Assembly (NCBI RefSeq): GCF_019710575.1
Contig: NZ_JAHWFK010000035.1
Coordinates: 31,377-95,376 of the forward strand
Direction of reading: 5' to 3'
Source of the DNA: Paractinoplanes polyasparticus
Lineage (GTDB): Bacteria; Actinomycetota; Actinomycetes; Mycobacteriales; Micromonosporaceae
DNA: 64,000 bases
Made by a program: the position numbers and the translations under genes. The notes beneath the pieces were generated by a model. The model made no database searches, was not told the DNA's origin, and worked only from the letters and a program-made list of their open reading frames with translations. This document shows, one piece after another, positions 34,109 to 41,085 of this stretch. The stretch's first letter is position 1. Every line of letters begins with the position of its first letter.

Positions 34109-35104
34109 ATGGACATTGGAGTAGTGCTCCAGAACAACCCGCCGGCGATGGCGGTGGTCGATCTGGCCCAGCAGGCCGAGGCGGCCGGGTTCAGCCACGT
34201 CTGGACCTTCGACTCGCACGTGCTCTGGCAGGAGCCGTTCGTCATCTACTCGAAGATCCTCGACGAGACCGAGCGGGTGATCGTCGGCCCGATGGTCACC
34301 AACCCGGGCACCCGCGACTGGACCGTGCTGGCCTCGATGTTCGCGACCCTCAACGAGATGTACGGCAACCGCACCATCTGCGGCATCGGCCGGGGCGACT
34401 CGGCGCTGCGGGTGCTGGGCGCGCAGCCGCAGTCGCTGGCTCAGCTGCGGGAGTCGATCGGCGTCATCCGCGGGCTGGCCAACGGCGAGAAGGTCGCGCT
34501 GCGGGGCACGGAACAGCAGCTCGCGTGGGCGTCCGGCAGCCGCCTGGAGGTCTGGGTGGCCGCGTACGGGCCGAAAGCCCTGGCCCTGACCGGTGAGGTC
34601 GGCGACGGCTACATCCTGCAGCTGGCCGACCCGGACATCGCGGCCTGGATGATCGGCGCCGTGCGACGAGCGGCCGAGCAGGCCGGTCGCGACCCGATGG
34701 CCATCAAGTTCTGCGTGGCCGCGCCCGCCTACGTCGGCGACGACCTGGCCCATCAGCGGGAACAGACGCGCTGGTTCGGCGGCATGGTCGGCAACCACGT
34801 GGCCGACATCGTCGCCCGGTACGGCGGCGACGGCACGGTTCCGCAGGTGCTGACCGACTACATCAAGGGCCGGCAGGGCTACGACTACGCCGAGCACGGC
34901 CGGGCCGGCAACACGCACACCAGCTTCGTGCCCGACGAGGTGGTCGACCGCTTCTGCATCCTCGGTCCGGTCGAGAACCACCTCAAGCGCCTCGAGGAGC
35001 TGCGAGCGCTGGGGGTCGACCAGTTCGCGGTCTACCTGCAGCACGACGCCAAGGAGGAAACCCTCCGGGCGTACGGGGATCACATCATTCCGGCGCTGTC
35101 GTGA
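34109..35104 (+). CDS. LLM-class, probably F420-dependent oxidoreductase (TIGR03842-like)
   Basis: 331 aa luciferase-like TIM barrel. Seen: MDIGVVLQNNPPAMAVVDLAQQAEAAGFSHVWTFDSH, then GPMVTNPGTRDW, ICGIGRGDSALRVLG and VWVAAYGPKALALTGEVGDGYILQ, close to the Mer-like F420 group. It is not RutA-like in its motifs. It sits inside the catabolic operon between the hydantoinase and the transporter, with GTGA overlap to the permease, so it acts on the same substrate line. Hypothesis: it supplies the reduction (uracil/thymine to dihydro form) normally made by dihydropyrimidine dehydrogenase. Confidence 0.85.
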   Translation: MDIGVVLQNNPPAMAVVDLAQQAEAAGFSHVWTFDSHVLWQEPFVIYSKILDETERVIVGPMVTNPGTRDWTVLASMFATLNEMYGNRTICGIGRGDSALRVLGAQPQSLAQLRESIGVIRGLANGEKVALRGTEQQLAWASGSRLEVWVAAYGPKALALTGEVGDGYILQLADPDIAAWMIGAVRRAAEQAGRDPMAIKFCVAAPAYVGDDLAHQREQTRWFGGMVGNHVADIVARYGGDGTVPQVLTDYIKGRQGYDYAEHGRAGNTHTSFVPDEVVDRFCILGPVENHLKRLEELRALGVDQFAVYLQHDAKEETLRAYGDHIIPALS

Positions 35105-35943
35105 AGCGAGCTCTGTACGTCCTCCTGGGGCTCGCGGTCGCCGCGGCGCTCTGGGAGGGCTACAAGGTCGTCGGCAACCCCGAGGGCACGGTGCTGTTCG
35201 GGGTCCGCATCCTGCCGCGAGCCGACGACCTGTCGATGCCCCACCTGTGGACGGTGCTGGAGCGACTCGGCCGCCCCGAGCTCACGGGCGGCCGGCCGGT
35301 CTGGATCGTGGTGGCCCAGGCGTGCCTGTTCACGCTCGGCATCACGGCCGCCGGCTTCGTCATCGGCGCGCTGGTGGGGCTGCTGCTGGCGGTGGCCATG
35401 GAACGGTTCCGCGTCGTCGAGCGCGGGCTCCTGCCGTACGTGATCCTTTCGCAGACTGTCCCCCTGGTCGCGCTGGCGCCGCTGGTGGCCGGGTGGGGCG
35501 GCACGATCATGCCGCCCTGGGCGGTGGTCTCGGTGATCGCCGCCTACCTCGCGTTCTTCCCGGTCGCGGTGGGCATGCTGCGCGGTCTGCAGTCGCCGTC
35601 GGCGAGCGGGGTCGAGCTGATGCGCAGCTACGCCGCCGGCTGGTGGCGCACGCTGGTCAAGCTGCGGTTCCCGTCCGCCCTGCCCTATCTGTTCCCGGCC
35701 CTGCGGCTGGCCGGCGCGGCCGCCGTGGTCGGCGCTGTGGTCGGCGAGATCTCCACCGGCACGCGCGGCGGCGTCGGCCGCCTGATCATCGAATACTCGC
35801 GCGAGGCCACGTCGGACCCCGCGAAGGTCTACACCGCGATGCTCGGGGCCGCCCTGCTCGGCCTGGTCGTCGCCGGTCTCGTCAGCCTGCTGGAGCTGCC
35901 GCTGATGCGGCACCGCCGCCACGTGGAGGTGGCTACCCTATGA
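35101..35943 (+). CDS. ABC transporter permease (ThiX/SsuC-like)
   Basis: 280 aa, about six helices, with the BPD-type permease EAA loop (GVELMRSYAAGWWRTLVKLRFPSALPYL). N-terminal residues ~20-75 form an exposed loop. It belongs to the nitrate/sulfonate/taurine/thiamine-precursor permease group. GTG 35101 overlaps the stop of the oxidoreductase gene and its own stop overlaps the ATPase start (ATGA). With the permease at 36758 it should form a heterodimeric channel. Confidence 0.9.
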   Translation: MKRALYVLLGLAVAAALWEGYKVVGNPEGTVLFGVRILPRADDLSMPHLWTVLERLGRPELTGGRPVWIVVAQACLFTLGITAAGFVIGALVGLLLAVAMERFRVVERGLLPYVILSQTVPLVALAPLVAGWGGTIMPPWAVVSVIAAYLAFFPVAVGMLRGLQSPSASGVELMRSYAAGWWRTLVKLRFPSALPYLFPALRLAGAAAVVGAVVGEISTGTRGGVGRLIIEYSREATSDPAKVYTAMLGAALLGLVVAGLVSLLELPLMRHRRHVEVATL

Positions 35944-36761
35944 CTGCCGTCGTCGTCTCGTCCGTGACGAAGATCTTCAACCAGGGGCGTACGGATGAAG
36001 TGGCCGCTCTGTCCGATGTCGACCTCGAGGTGCGGGACGGCGAGTTCGTCTCGCTGATCGGCCCGTCCGGCTGCGGCAAGAGCACCCTGCTGCGGCTGAT
36101 CGCCGACCTCATCGAGCCGTCCACCGGCACGGTGACCGTGGCCGGCCAGGGCGCCGCGAAGGCCCGCAAGGAGCAGGCGTACGGCATCGCGTTCCAGCAG
36201 GCCGGCCTCTTCGAGTGGCGGACCGTGCTGCGCAACGTCGAGCTGCCGCTGGAGCTGCGGGGACTGTCCAAGCGCGAGCGCAAGGCACGGGCCGAACAGA
36301 TGCTGGCGCTGGTCGGGCTCGAGGACTTCGCCGGGCACTACCCCGCCCAGCTCTCCGGCGGCATGCAGCAGCGGGTGGCGATCGCCCGCGCCCTGGCCGT
36401 GCAGCCGCCGCTGCTGCTGATGGACGAGCCGTTCGGGGCGCTCGACGAGATGACCCGCGAACGGTTGCAGTCCGAACTGCTCGGCATCTGCGCCAAGACG
36501 AACACCAGCACCGTCTTCGTCACCCACTCCATCTCGGAGGCGGTGTTCCTGTCGGACCGGGTGGTCGTGATGTCGGCCCGGCCCGGGCGCATCACCGCCT
36601 CCATCGAGATCGACCTGCCGAGCCGCGACGACGCCGGCCGGCAGTCACCGGCCTACTTCGACAAGATCACCGAGGTCCGGCAGGCCCTGCGGGGCACACC
36701 AGCCTCCGCTCCTTCGCCCCGCAGCTCCGAAAGCGCCGCCGCCGGAACGGACGCGCGATGA
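35940..36761 (+). CDS. ABC transporter ATPase
   Basis: 273 aa. Walker A GPSGCGKST (~residues 40-48), Q-loop AFQQAGLFEW, signature LSGGMQQRVAIARAL, Walker B LLLMDEPFGALDE and the switch His in VTHSISEA are all intact. It is the SsuB/TauB/ThiZ-like subfamily that powers NMT1-type importers. A ~30-residue Ser/Pro/Ala tail follows the usual end. Overlaps both neighbours by 4 bp. Confidence 0.93.
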   Translation: MTAVVVSSVTKIFNQGRTDEVAALSDVDLEVRDGEFVSLIGPSGCGKSTLLRLIADLIEPSTGTVTVAGQGAAKARKEQAYGIAFQQAGLFEWRTVLRNVELPLELRGLSKRERKARAEQMLALVGLEDFAGHYPAQLSGGMQQRVAIARALAVQPPLLLMDEPFGALDEMTRERLQSELLGICAKTNTSTVFVTHSISEAVFLSDRVVVMSARPGRITASIEIDLPSRDDAGRQSPAYFDKITEVRQALRGTPASAPSPRSSESAAAGTDAR

Positions 36762-37522
36762 AGTGGGCCCGCGCGGTGCTGCCACCCGTGATCGTCGGCG
36801 TTCTGGCCATCGTCGCGTGGGAGCTCACCGTCTCGCTCGGCCGGATAGCGCCGTTCATCCTGCCGGCGCCCTCGGCCATCTGGAACGAGCTGGTCGAGCA
36901 GCGGCAGAACGTGTGGGAGGCAGCGCTGGCCAGCGGCGAGAACGCGCTGATCGGCCTGGTCGCCGGAGCCGCCCTGGGCGTGCTGGTGGCGATGGCGGCC
37001 AGTCGCTTCAAGCCGCTGACCGAGGTGTCGATCCCGTTCGCGGCCGTTCTCAACGCGCTGCCGATCATCGCGCTCGCGCCGATCCTCAACAACATGTTCG
37101 AGTCGACCAGCAGCATCCCGCGGCGGTTGGTCACCGCGATCATCGTGTTCTTCCCGGTCTTCGTGAACACGTTGCGGGGCCTGCGCGAGGTCAACCCCAT
37201 CCATCAAGAGCTGATGCACACCTACGCCGCCGACGGGTGGACCTTCGCCCGCAAAGTGCGGCTGCCCGGCGCCCTCCCCTACGTCTTCACCGGCCTGCGG
37301 CAGGCGTCGTCGCTGGCCGTGATCGCCGCGGTCGTCGCCGAGTATTTCGGAGGTTTGCAGACCGGCCTCGGCTCCCGCATCACGTCGGCCGCCGCGTTCA
37401 CCGCCTACCCCCGGGCCTGGGCCTTCGTGGTCGGCGCCTGCCTGCTCGGACTCGTCTTCTATCTCACCACGCTGCTGCTGGAGCGCCTGGCCATGCCGTG
37501 GCGCACCCGCCTCATCGCCTGA
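36758..37522 (+). CDS. ABC transporter permease, second subunit
   Basis: 254 aa, about six helices (VLPPVIVGVLAIVAWELTV, ALIGLVAGAALGVLVAMAA, ...), with the EAA loop HQELMHTYAADGWTFARKVRLPGALPYVFTGL. Same family as the permease at 35101 but clearly diverged, so the channel is a heterodimer. ATG 36758 overlaps the ATPase stop. The substrate-binding protein gene follows after 239 bp that contain a 15-bp minisatellite. Confidence 0.92.
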   Translation: MKWARAVLPPVIVGVLAIVAWELTVSLGRIAPFILPAPSAIWNELVEQRQNVWEAALASGENALIGLVAGAALGVLVAMAASRFKPLTEVSIPFAAVLNALPIIALAPILNNMFESTSSIPRRLVTAIIVFFPVFVNTLRGLREVNPIHQELMHTYAADGWTFARKVRLPGALPYVFTGLRQASSLAVIAAVVAEYFGGLQTGLGSRITSAAAFTAYPRAWAFVVGACLLGLVFYLTTLLLERLAMPWRTRLIA

Positions 37523-37537
37523 CCATCCCAAGGAATC

Positions 37538-37627
37538 CCACCGCACAGCCCGCCACCGCACAGCCCGCCACCGCACAGCCCGCCACCGCACAGCCCGCCA
37601 CCGCACAGCCCTCGACCGCAAAGCCCG
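37538..37627. repeat. 15-bp minisatellite, six copies
   Basis: Four exact copies of CCACCGCACAGCCCG (37538, 37553, 37568, 37583) and two degenerate ones to 37627 lie between the permease and binding-protein genes, starting 15 bp past the permease stop. In the plus strand one frame would read TAQPA repeats, but no start or stop organisation supports translation. Confidence 0.95.
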
Positions 37628-37761
37628 CCCTCCCAGGGGGCCCCCATCCAACACAGCCATCCTCCCAAAAACAGCGAACTCTCGCGGGAGGCCTGTGGAC
37701 AACAGCCGGGCCGGCCTGTGGACAACAGCCCGTTAGGTGAAGACACCCCTCGGAGGTATCC

Positions 37762-38907
37762 ATGCGACGAATCCGGATATTCACTGCCGTCGCCGCCGCG
37801 TCCGCGATGATCGTGGCGGGCTGCGGAACGGCCGACCAAGACTCGACAACCCCGGCCCCGGGCGCCAGCGGCGGCGCGCTGACCCCGGTCAAGCTGCAGC
37901 TCCAGTGGTTCTTCCAGGCCCAGTTCGCCGGCTACATCGCCGCCGTCGACCAGGGCTTCTACTCCGAGCAGGGCCTGGACGTGCAGCTGCTCGAGGGCGG
38001 CGTCGACATCGTGCCGCAGACCGTGCTCGCCCAGGGCAAGGCCGACTACGCGGTCGCCTGGGTGCCCAAGGCGCTCGCCTCCCGCGAACAGGGCGCCGGC
38101 ATCACCGACGTCGGCCAGATCTTCGGCCGCTCCGGCACCTACCAGGTGGCCTGGAAGGACAGCGGCATCACCAAGGCGGCCGACCTCAAGGGCAAGAAGG
38201 TCGGGAACTGGGGCTTCGGCAACGAGTACGAGCTGTTCGCCGGCATGACCAAGGCCGGGCTCGACCCGGGCAAGGACGTCACCCTCGTGCAGCAGCAGTT
38301 CGACATGCAGGCGCTGCTGAAGAAGGAGATCGACGCCGCCCAGGCGATGAGCTACAACGAGTACGCCCAGCTGCTCGAGGCCAAGAACCCGGCCACCGGC
38401 AAGCTCTACACGCCCGACGATTTCTCGATCATCGACTGGAAGGCCGAGGGATCCTCGATGCTCCAGGACGCGGTGTGGGCCAACACCGAGAAACTCAACG
38501 ACCCGGCGTACCAGCAGCAGACCGTCAAGTTCCTGACCGGCACGATCAAGGGCTGGGCGTTCTGCCGCGACAACGCCGAGAAGTGCCGCGACCTGGTGGT
38601 GGCCAAGGGCTCGAAGCTCGGCAAGAGCCACCAGCTGTGGCAGACCAACGAGACCAACAAGCTGATCTGGCCGGCCCCCGGCGGCATCGGCGTGATCGAC
38701 GAGGCGGCCTGGAAGCAGACCGTCGACATCTCGATGACCACGAAGAACCAGACCGGCGACACCGTGCTCACGAAGGCGCCGGAGGGCCTGGCCTTCACCA
38801 ACGACTACATCAACCAGGCCATCACCGCCGCCAAGAGCGCCGGGGTCGACGTCAACGGCACGTCGTTCCAGCCCACCACCGTCACCCTCACCGAGGGCGG
38901 CGCCTGA
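37762..38907 (+). CDS. NMT1/THI5-like substrate-binding lipoprotein
   Basis: 381 aa. Signal peptide with lipobox VAGC (cleavage before Cys20), a short Thr/Pro linker, then an NMT1/THI5-like periplasmic-type binding domain: KLQLQWFFQAQFAGYIAAVDQGFYSEQGLDVQLLEGG, LKGKKVGNWGFGNEYELF and a long C-terminal lobe. Relatives bind pyrimidine-type thiamine precursors (ThiY) or related heterocycles. ATG 37762 has GGAGG 5 nt upstream. As last gene of the operon it should deliver the pyrimidine or hydantoin substrate to the two permeases. Confidence 0.92.
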   Translation: MRRIRIFTAVAAASAMIVAGCGTADQDSTTPAPGASGGALTPVKLQLQWFFQAQFAGYIAAVDQGFYSEQGLDVQLLEGGVDIVPQTVLAQGKADYAVAWVPKALASREQGAGITDVGQIFGRSGTYQVAWKDSGITKAADLKGKKVGNWGFGNEYELFAGMTKAGLDPGKDVTLVQQQFDMQALLKKEIDAAQAMSYNEYAQLLEAKNPATGKLYTPDDFSIIDWKAEGSSMLQDAVWANTEKLNDPAYQQQTVKFLTGTIKGWAFCRDNAEKCRDLVVAKGSKLGKSHQLWQTNETNKLIWPAPGGIGVIDEAAWKQTVDISMTTKNQTGDTVLTKAPEGLAFTNDYINQAITAAKSAGVDVNGTSFQPTTVTLTEGGA

Positions 38908-38913
38908 CCGCCG

Positions 38914-38953
38914 CCGCGCGGGTGGTCCCGTCAGATCGGGACCATCCGCGCGG
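38914..38953. terminator. bidirectional hairpin between convergent genes
   Basis: CCGCGCGGGTGGTCCC (38914-38929) pairs with GGGACCATCCGCGCGG (38938-38953), 16 bp with one mismatch and an 8-nt loop. The loop holds the start of the stop codon of the minus-strand gene, and the right arm is coding for its last residues. Suits termination from both sides. Confidence 0.75.
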
Positions 38954-39701
38954 CCAGCGCCACCGCGGTGAGGTCGCCGTCGCGCAGCTTGCTCGCCGCC
39001 GCTACCGCGCCCAGGCTTTCCAGCCGCTGTGCCGTCGCCTCGACCAGCTCGTCCTCGCCGCTCAGCAACCGGCGGGCGATCCGCGCCTGCCAGGGACTCA
39101 GATCGGCGTACGCGCACTGGTCGAGCGCGGTGATCGTCGCCGCGTCGAGGGTGCCCGCGAGGGCCCGCTCGGTGACGACGCCGAGCAGCCAGTCGGGCCA
39201 CCAGCCGTACTTGCCGACAACCAGGCCCGATTGCACGGCCGCGGCCGGGGTCTGGCCCGCTCCGATCAGGCGCATCGCCAGGTCCATGTCGAACCGCTCG
39301 AGCCGCATGCCCTCGACGAAGACCCGGAGCAGCGGCATCGTCCCGACGAACGGCTCCGCGGCGGCGGCGCCCTCGGCGAAGCGGCCACGAAGGACATCCA
39401 GCAGCGCGTACGCCTCGACCAGGTTCTCCTCGCCGGCCGCGCGCTCGCTCAGTCGCTTCACCGTCGCCTCCAGACGGTCGACCGCGTGCGCGGCCCGCTC
39501 GCTGAGCTCGTCGCTGGCCGGCCGGTTCAGGTGGCGCACCATCACGTCGGCGGCGATCTCGGCCTCGCGCCGCAGCAGCCGTGACGTGATCTTGGGCATG
39601 ATCTCGTCGCTGAGGCCCTCGGTGACCGACGCGCCGTCGAACCGCTCGGTCGCGGTGAGGAACTCGGTCCACCAGGACGCCGGGTGCCTGCTCGAGTTCA
39701 T
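38931..39701 (-). CDS. hypothetical helical protein
   Basis: 256 aa, family not recognised. Soluble and almost wholly alpha-helical by composition (SDELSERAAHAVDRLEATVKRLSERAAGEENLVEAYALLDVLRG). It contains a tryptophan-rich middle (KYGWWPDWLLG) that may mark a binding surface. ATG 39701 overlaps the stop of the SCO6745-like gene by 4 bp, with GGGGGAGAG upstream, so the two proteins are made together and may interact. Confidence 0.7.
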   Translation of the reverse strand: MNSSRHPASWWTEFLTATERFDGASVTEGLSDEIMPKITSRLLRREAEIAADVMVRHLNRPASDELSERAAHAVDRLEATVKRLSERAAGEENLVEAYALLDVLRGRFAEGAAAAEPFVGTMPLLRVFVEGMRLERFDMDLAMRLIGAGQTPAAAVQSGLVVGKYGWWPDWLLGVVTERALAGTLDAATITALDQCAYADLSPWQARIARRLLSGEDELVEATAQRLESLGAVAAASKLRDGDLTAVALAARMVPI

Positions 39702-40561
39702 GATCGGCTCTCCCCCTCCGGGAGTCGCGGGTTCAACATTCCGGTCTTGACCAGGGTGCGGCTCAGCGGCCGGGTCAGCTCGGCCAGACGGACGCAGGCC
39801 TCGGCGCCGATCGCGTCGTAGGCCGGCGCGGCCAGGCGGTCCGTGGTCGCCTCCAACTCGGCCCGCAGCGTCCGTCCGGCGTCGGTGAGACCGCCCTCGG
39901 CGTCCAGCAGGCCGCGCGCCCGCAGCTCCTCGGCGGCCCCGGTCCAGGCCTCGCGCCGCCAGCCCCGGCTGACCCGCAGGAACCGCTCGTCGGCCTCGCC
40001 CGACGCGACGTGCAGCAGCAACGCCTCGATCCCGCCGACGCCGGCGGCGACCAGCGCCGCCACGTGCCCGTCGCCGCGGAACTCCCGCAACAACGTCTGC
40101 GCGTGCCAGAGCACCAGGTGCGGTTCGCCGGGCCAGGGCAGCTCGGCCTGCGCGGCGAACAGCGGGCGACCCTGCGGCCACGCGGTCGCGGCCTCGGCCG
40201 CCGCCCGGGCCAGAGCAGCCGCCTCGGCCACCTCGGGTGAGGCGAGCGTGGTGGCGCCCAGGCCGCGGGTCAGCGCGGCATCCACCGCGGACAGCCGGGC
40301 CTCGACCATCGCGGCCGGGGTGGTGCTCGCCCACACCGCGGGCAGGGCGCGGACGACCAGGGCGGGGTTGAAGTTGTAGAAGGTGGCGGTCACGAGGCCC
40401 GGACCGCACTCGCCGAAGGCGGCGGCGCGGGACGCGAAGTAGCCGTCCTGCGGGCCGACACCCAGCTCGGCGTAGCGCGCGGGAGCCTCCGGCGCGAAAT
40501 AGATCATGGCGTGGATCGGCTCGGTCACGCGCCACGCCCGCCGCTGCGGCGACTCACTCAT
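39698..40561 (-). CDS. SCO6745-family protein
   Basis: 287 aa. The N-terminal MIYFAPEAPARYAELGVGPQDGYFASRAAAFGECGPGLVTATFYNFNPALV is the signature of the SCO6745 family, common in Streptomyces and Micromonosporaceae. The C-terminal half ends in a winged-helix-like stretch (ELRARGLLDAEGGLTDAGRTLRAELEATTD) resembling the recognition part of MarR-type proteins. Function is unknown. ATG 40561 has GAGGA 5 nt upstream, placed across the stop of the upstream gene. Middle gene of a three-gene operon (40570, 39698, 38931). Confidence 0.78.
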   Translation of the reverse strand: MSESPQRRAWRVTEPIHAMIYFAPEAPARYAELGVGPQDGYFASRAAAFGECGPGLVTATFYNFNPALVVRALPAVWASTTPAAMVEARLSAVDAALTRGLGATTLASPEVAEAAALARAAAEAATAWPQGRPLFAAQAELPWPGEPHLVLWHAQTLLREFRGDGHVAALVAAGVGGIEALLLHVASGEADERFLRVSRGWRREAWTGAAEELRARGLLDAEGGLTDAGRTLRAELEATTDRLAAPAYDAIGAEACVRLAELTRPLSRTLVKTGMLNPRLPEGESRS

Positions 40562-40569
40562 TCCGGTCC

Positions 40570-41076
40570 TCATTTCCCGTTCCACGGCAGTTCCTCGACT
40601 ACGGCGTTCTCGATCGGCGCGGCCGAGTGGTTCGGCGGGGGCCGGTCCGTGACGGTGTGCCACGTGCCGGCCGTGCGGGCCGCGGGCCGGGTCACCATGT
40701 GCACCGGCAACGGCGGCGGGGTGAACGGACCCGCGCCCCAGCGCACCCAGATCGCGACCCGCCCGGCCGCGGCCTCGGCCAGCAGCTTGTCGACCGTGCG
40801 GGGCCGGTCGAGCCGGTCGATCTCGATCGCGAGCGGCGGCCCGTCGGGGCGGGCGCAGGCCACGTCGAGCACCGAGTGGCCCCGCAACGGCGGGGGCAAC
40901 GGGAAGACGCTGGGCGCCCGGCGGTAGACCCGCCAGCCCTGGCCCTCCCCCCACTCGGCGATCGTGTCGATGATGCGCGCGGTCGCCTGGTCGTTGCCCA
41001 GCTCGGCGAAGTGCAGCGCCGCCAGCCGGTCGGCCAGGGACCGAGCCGTCCGCGTGCCGTCGTCCGCTGTGTCCAT
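40570..41076 (-). CDS. hypothetical protein, possible PD-(D/E)xK-like fold
   Basis: 168 aa. Residues ~60-110 (SVLDVACARPDGPPLAIEIDR...TVDKLLAEAAAGRVAIWVRWG) show the order Asp, then Glu-x-Asp about 13 residues later, then a helix, as in restriction-endonuclase-like folds; the Lys of the canonical motif is not in its usual place. ATG 41076 follows TAGGGT by 6 nt, so the transcript is leaderless and this is the first gene of the operon. Nuclease activity is only a guess. Confidence 0.65.
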   Translation of the reverse strand: MDTADDGTRTARSLADRLAALHFAELGNDQATARIIDTIAEWGEGQGWRVYRRAPSVFPLPPPLRGHSVLDVACARPDGPPLAIEIDRLDRPRTVDKLLAEAAAGRVAIWVRWGAGPFTPPPLPVHMVTRPAARTAGTWHTVTDRPPPNHSAAPIENAVVEELPWNGK

Positions 41077-41085
41077 CGCCAAACC

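Noticed and set aside
34109..35104. RutA-type pyrimidine monooxygenase
   Set aside because: The N-terminal and GIGRGDSALRVLG motifs fit the Mer-like/TIGR03842 group, and no other rut genes are present; a hydantoinase route is encoded instead.
37538..37627. Possible CRISPR array
   Set aside because: Units are contiguous 15-bp repeats without unique spacers; the same holds for the arrays at 7698, 54248 and 55601.
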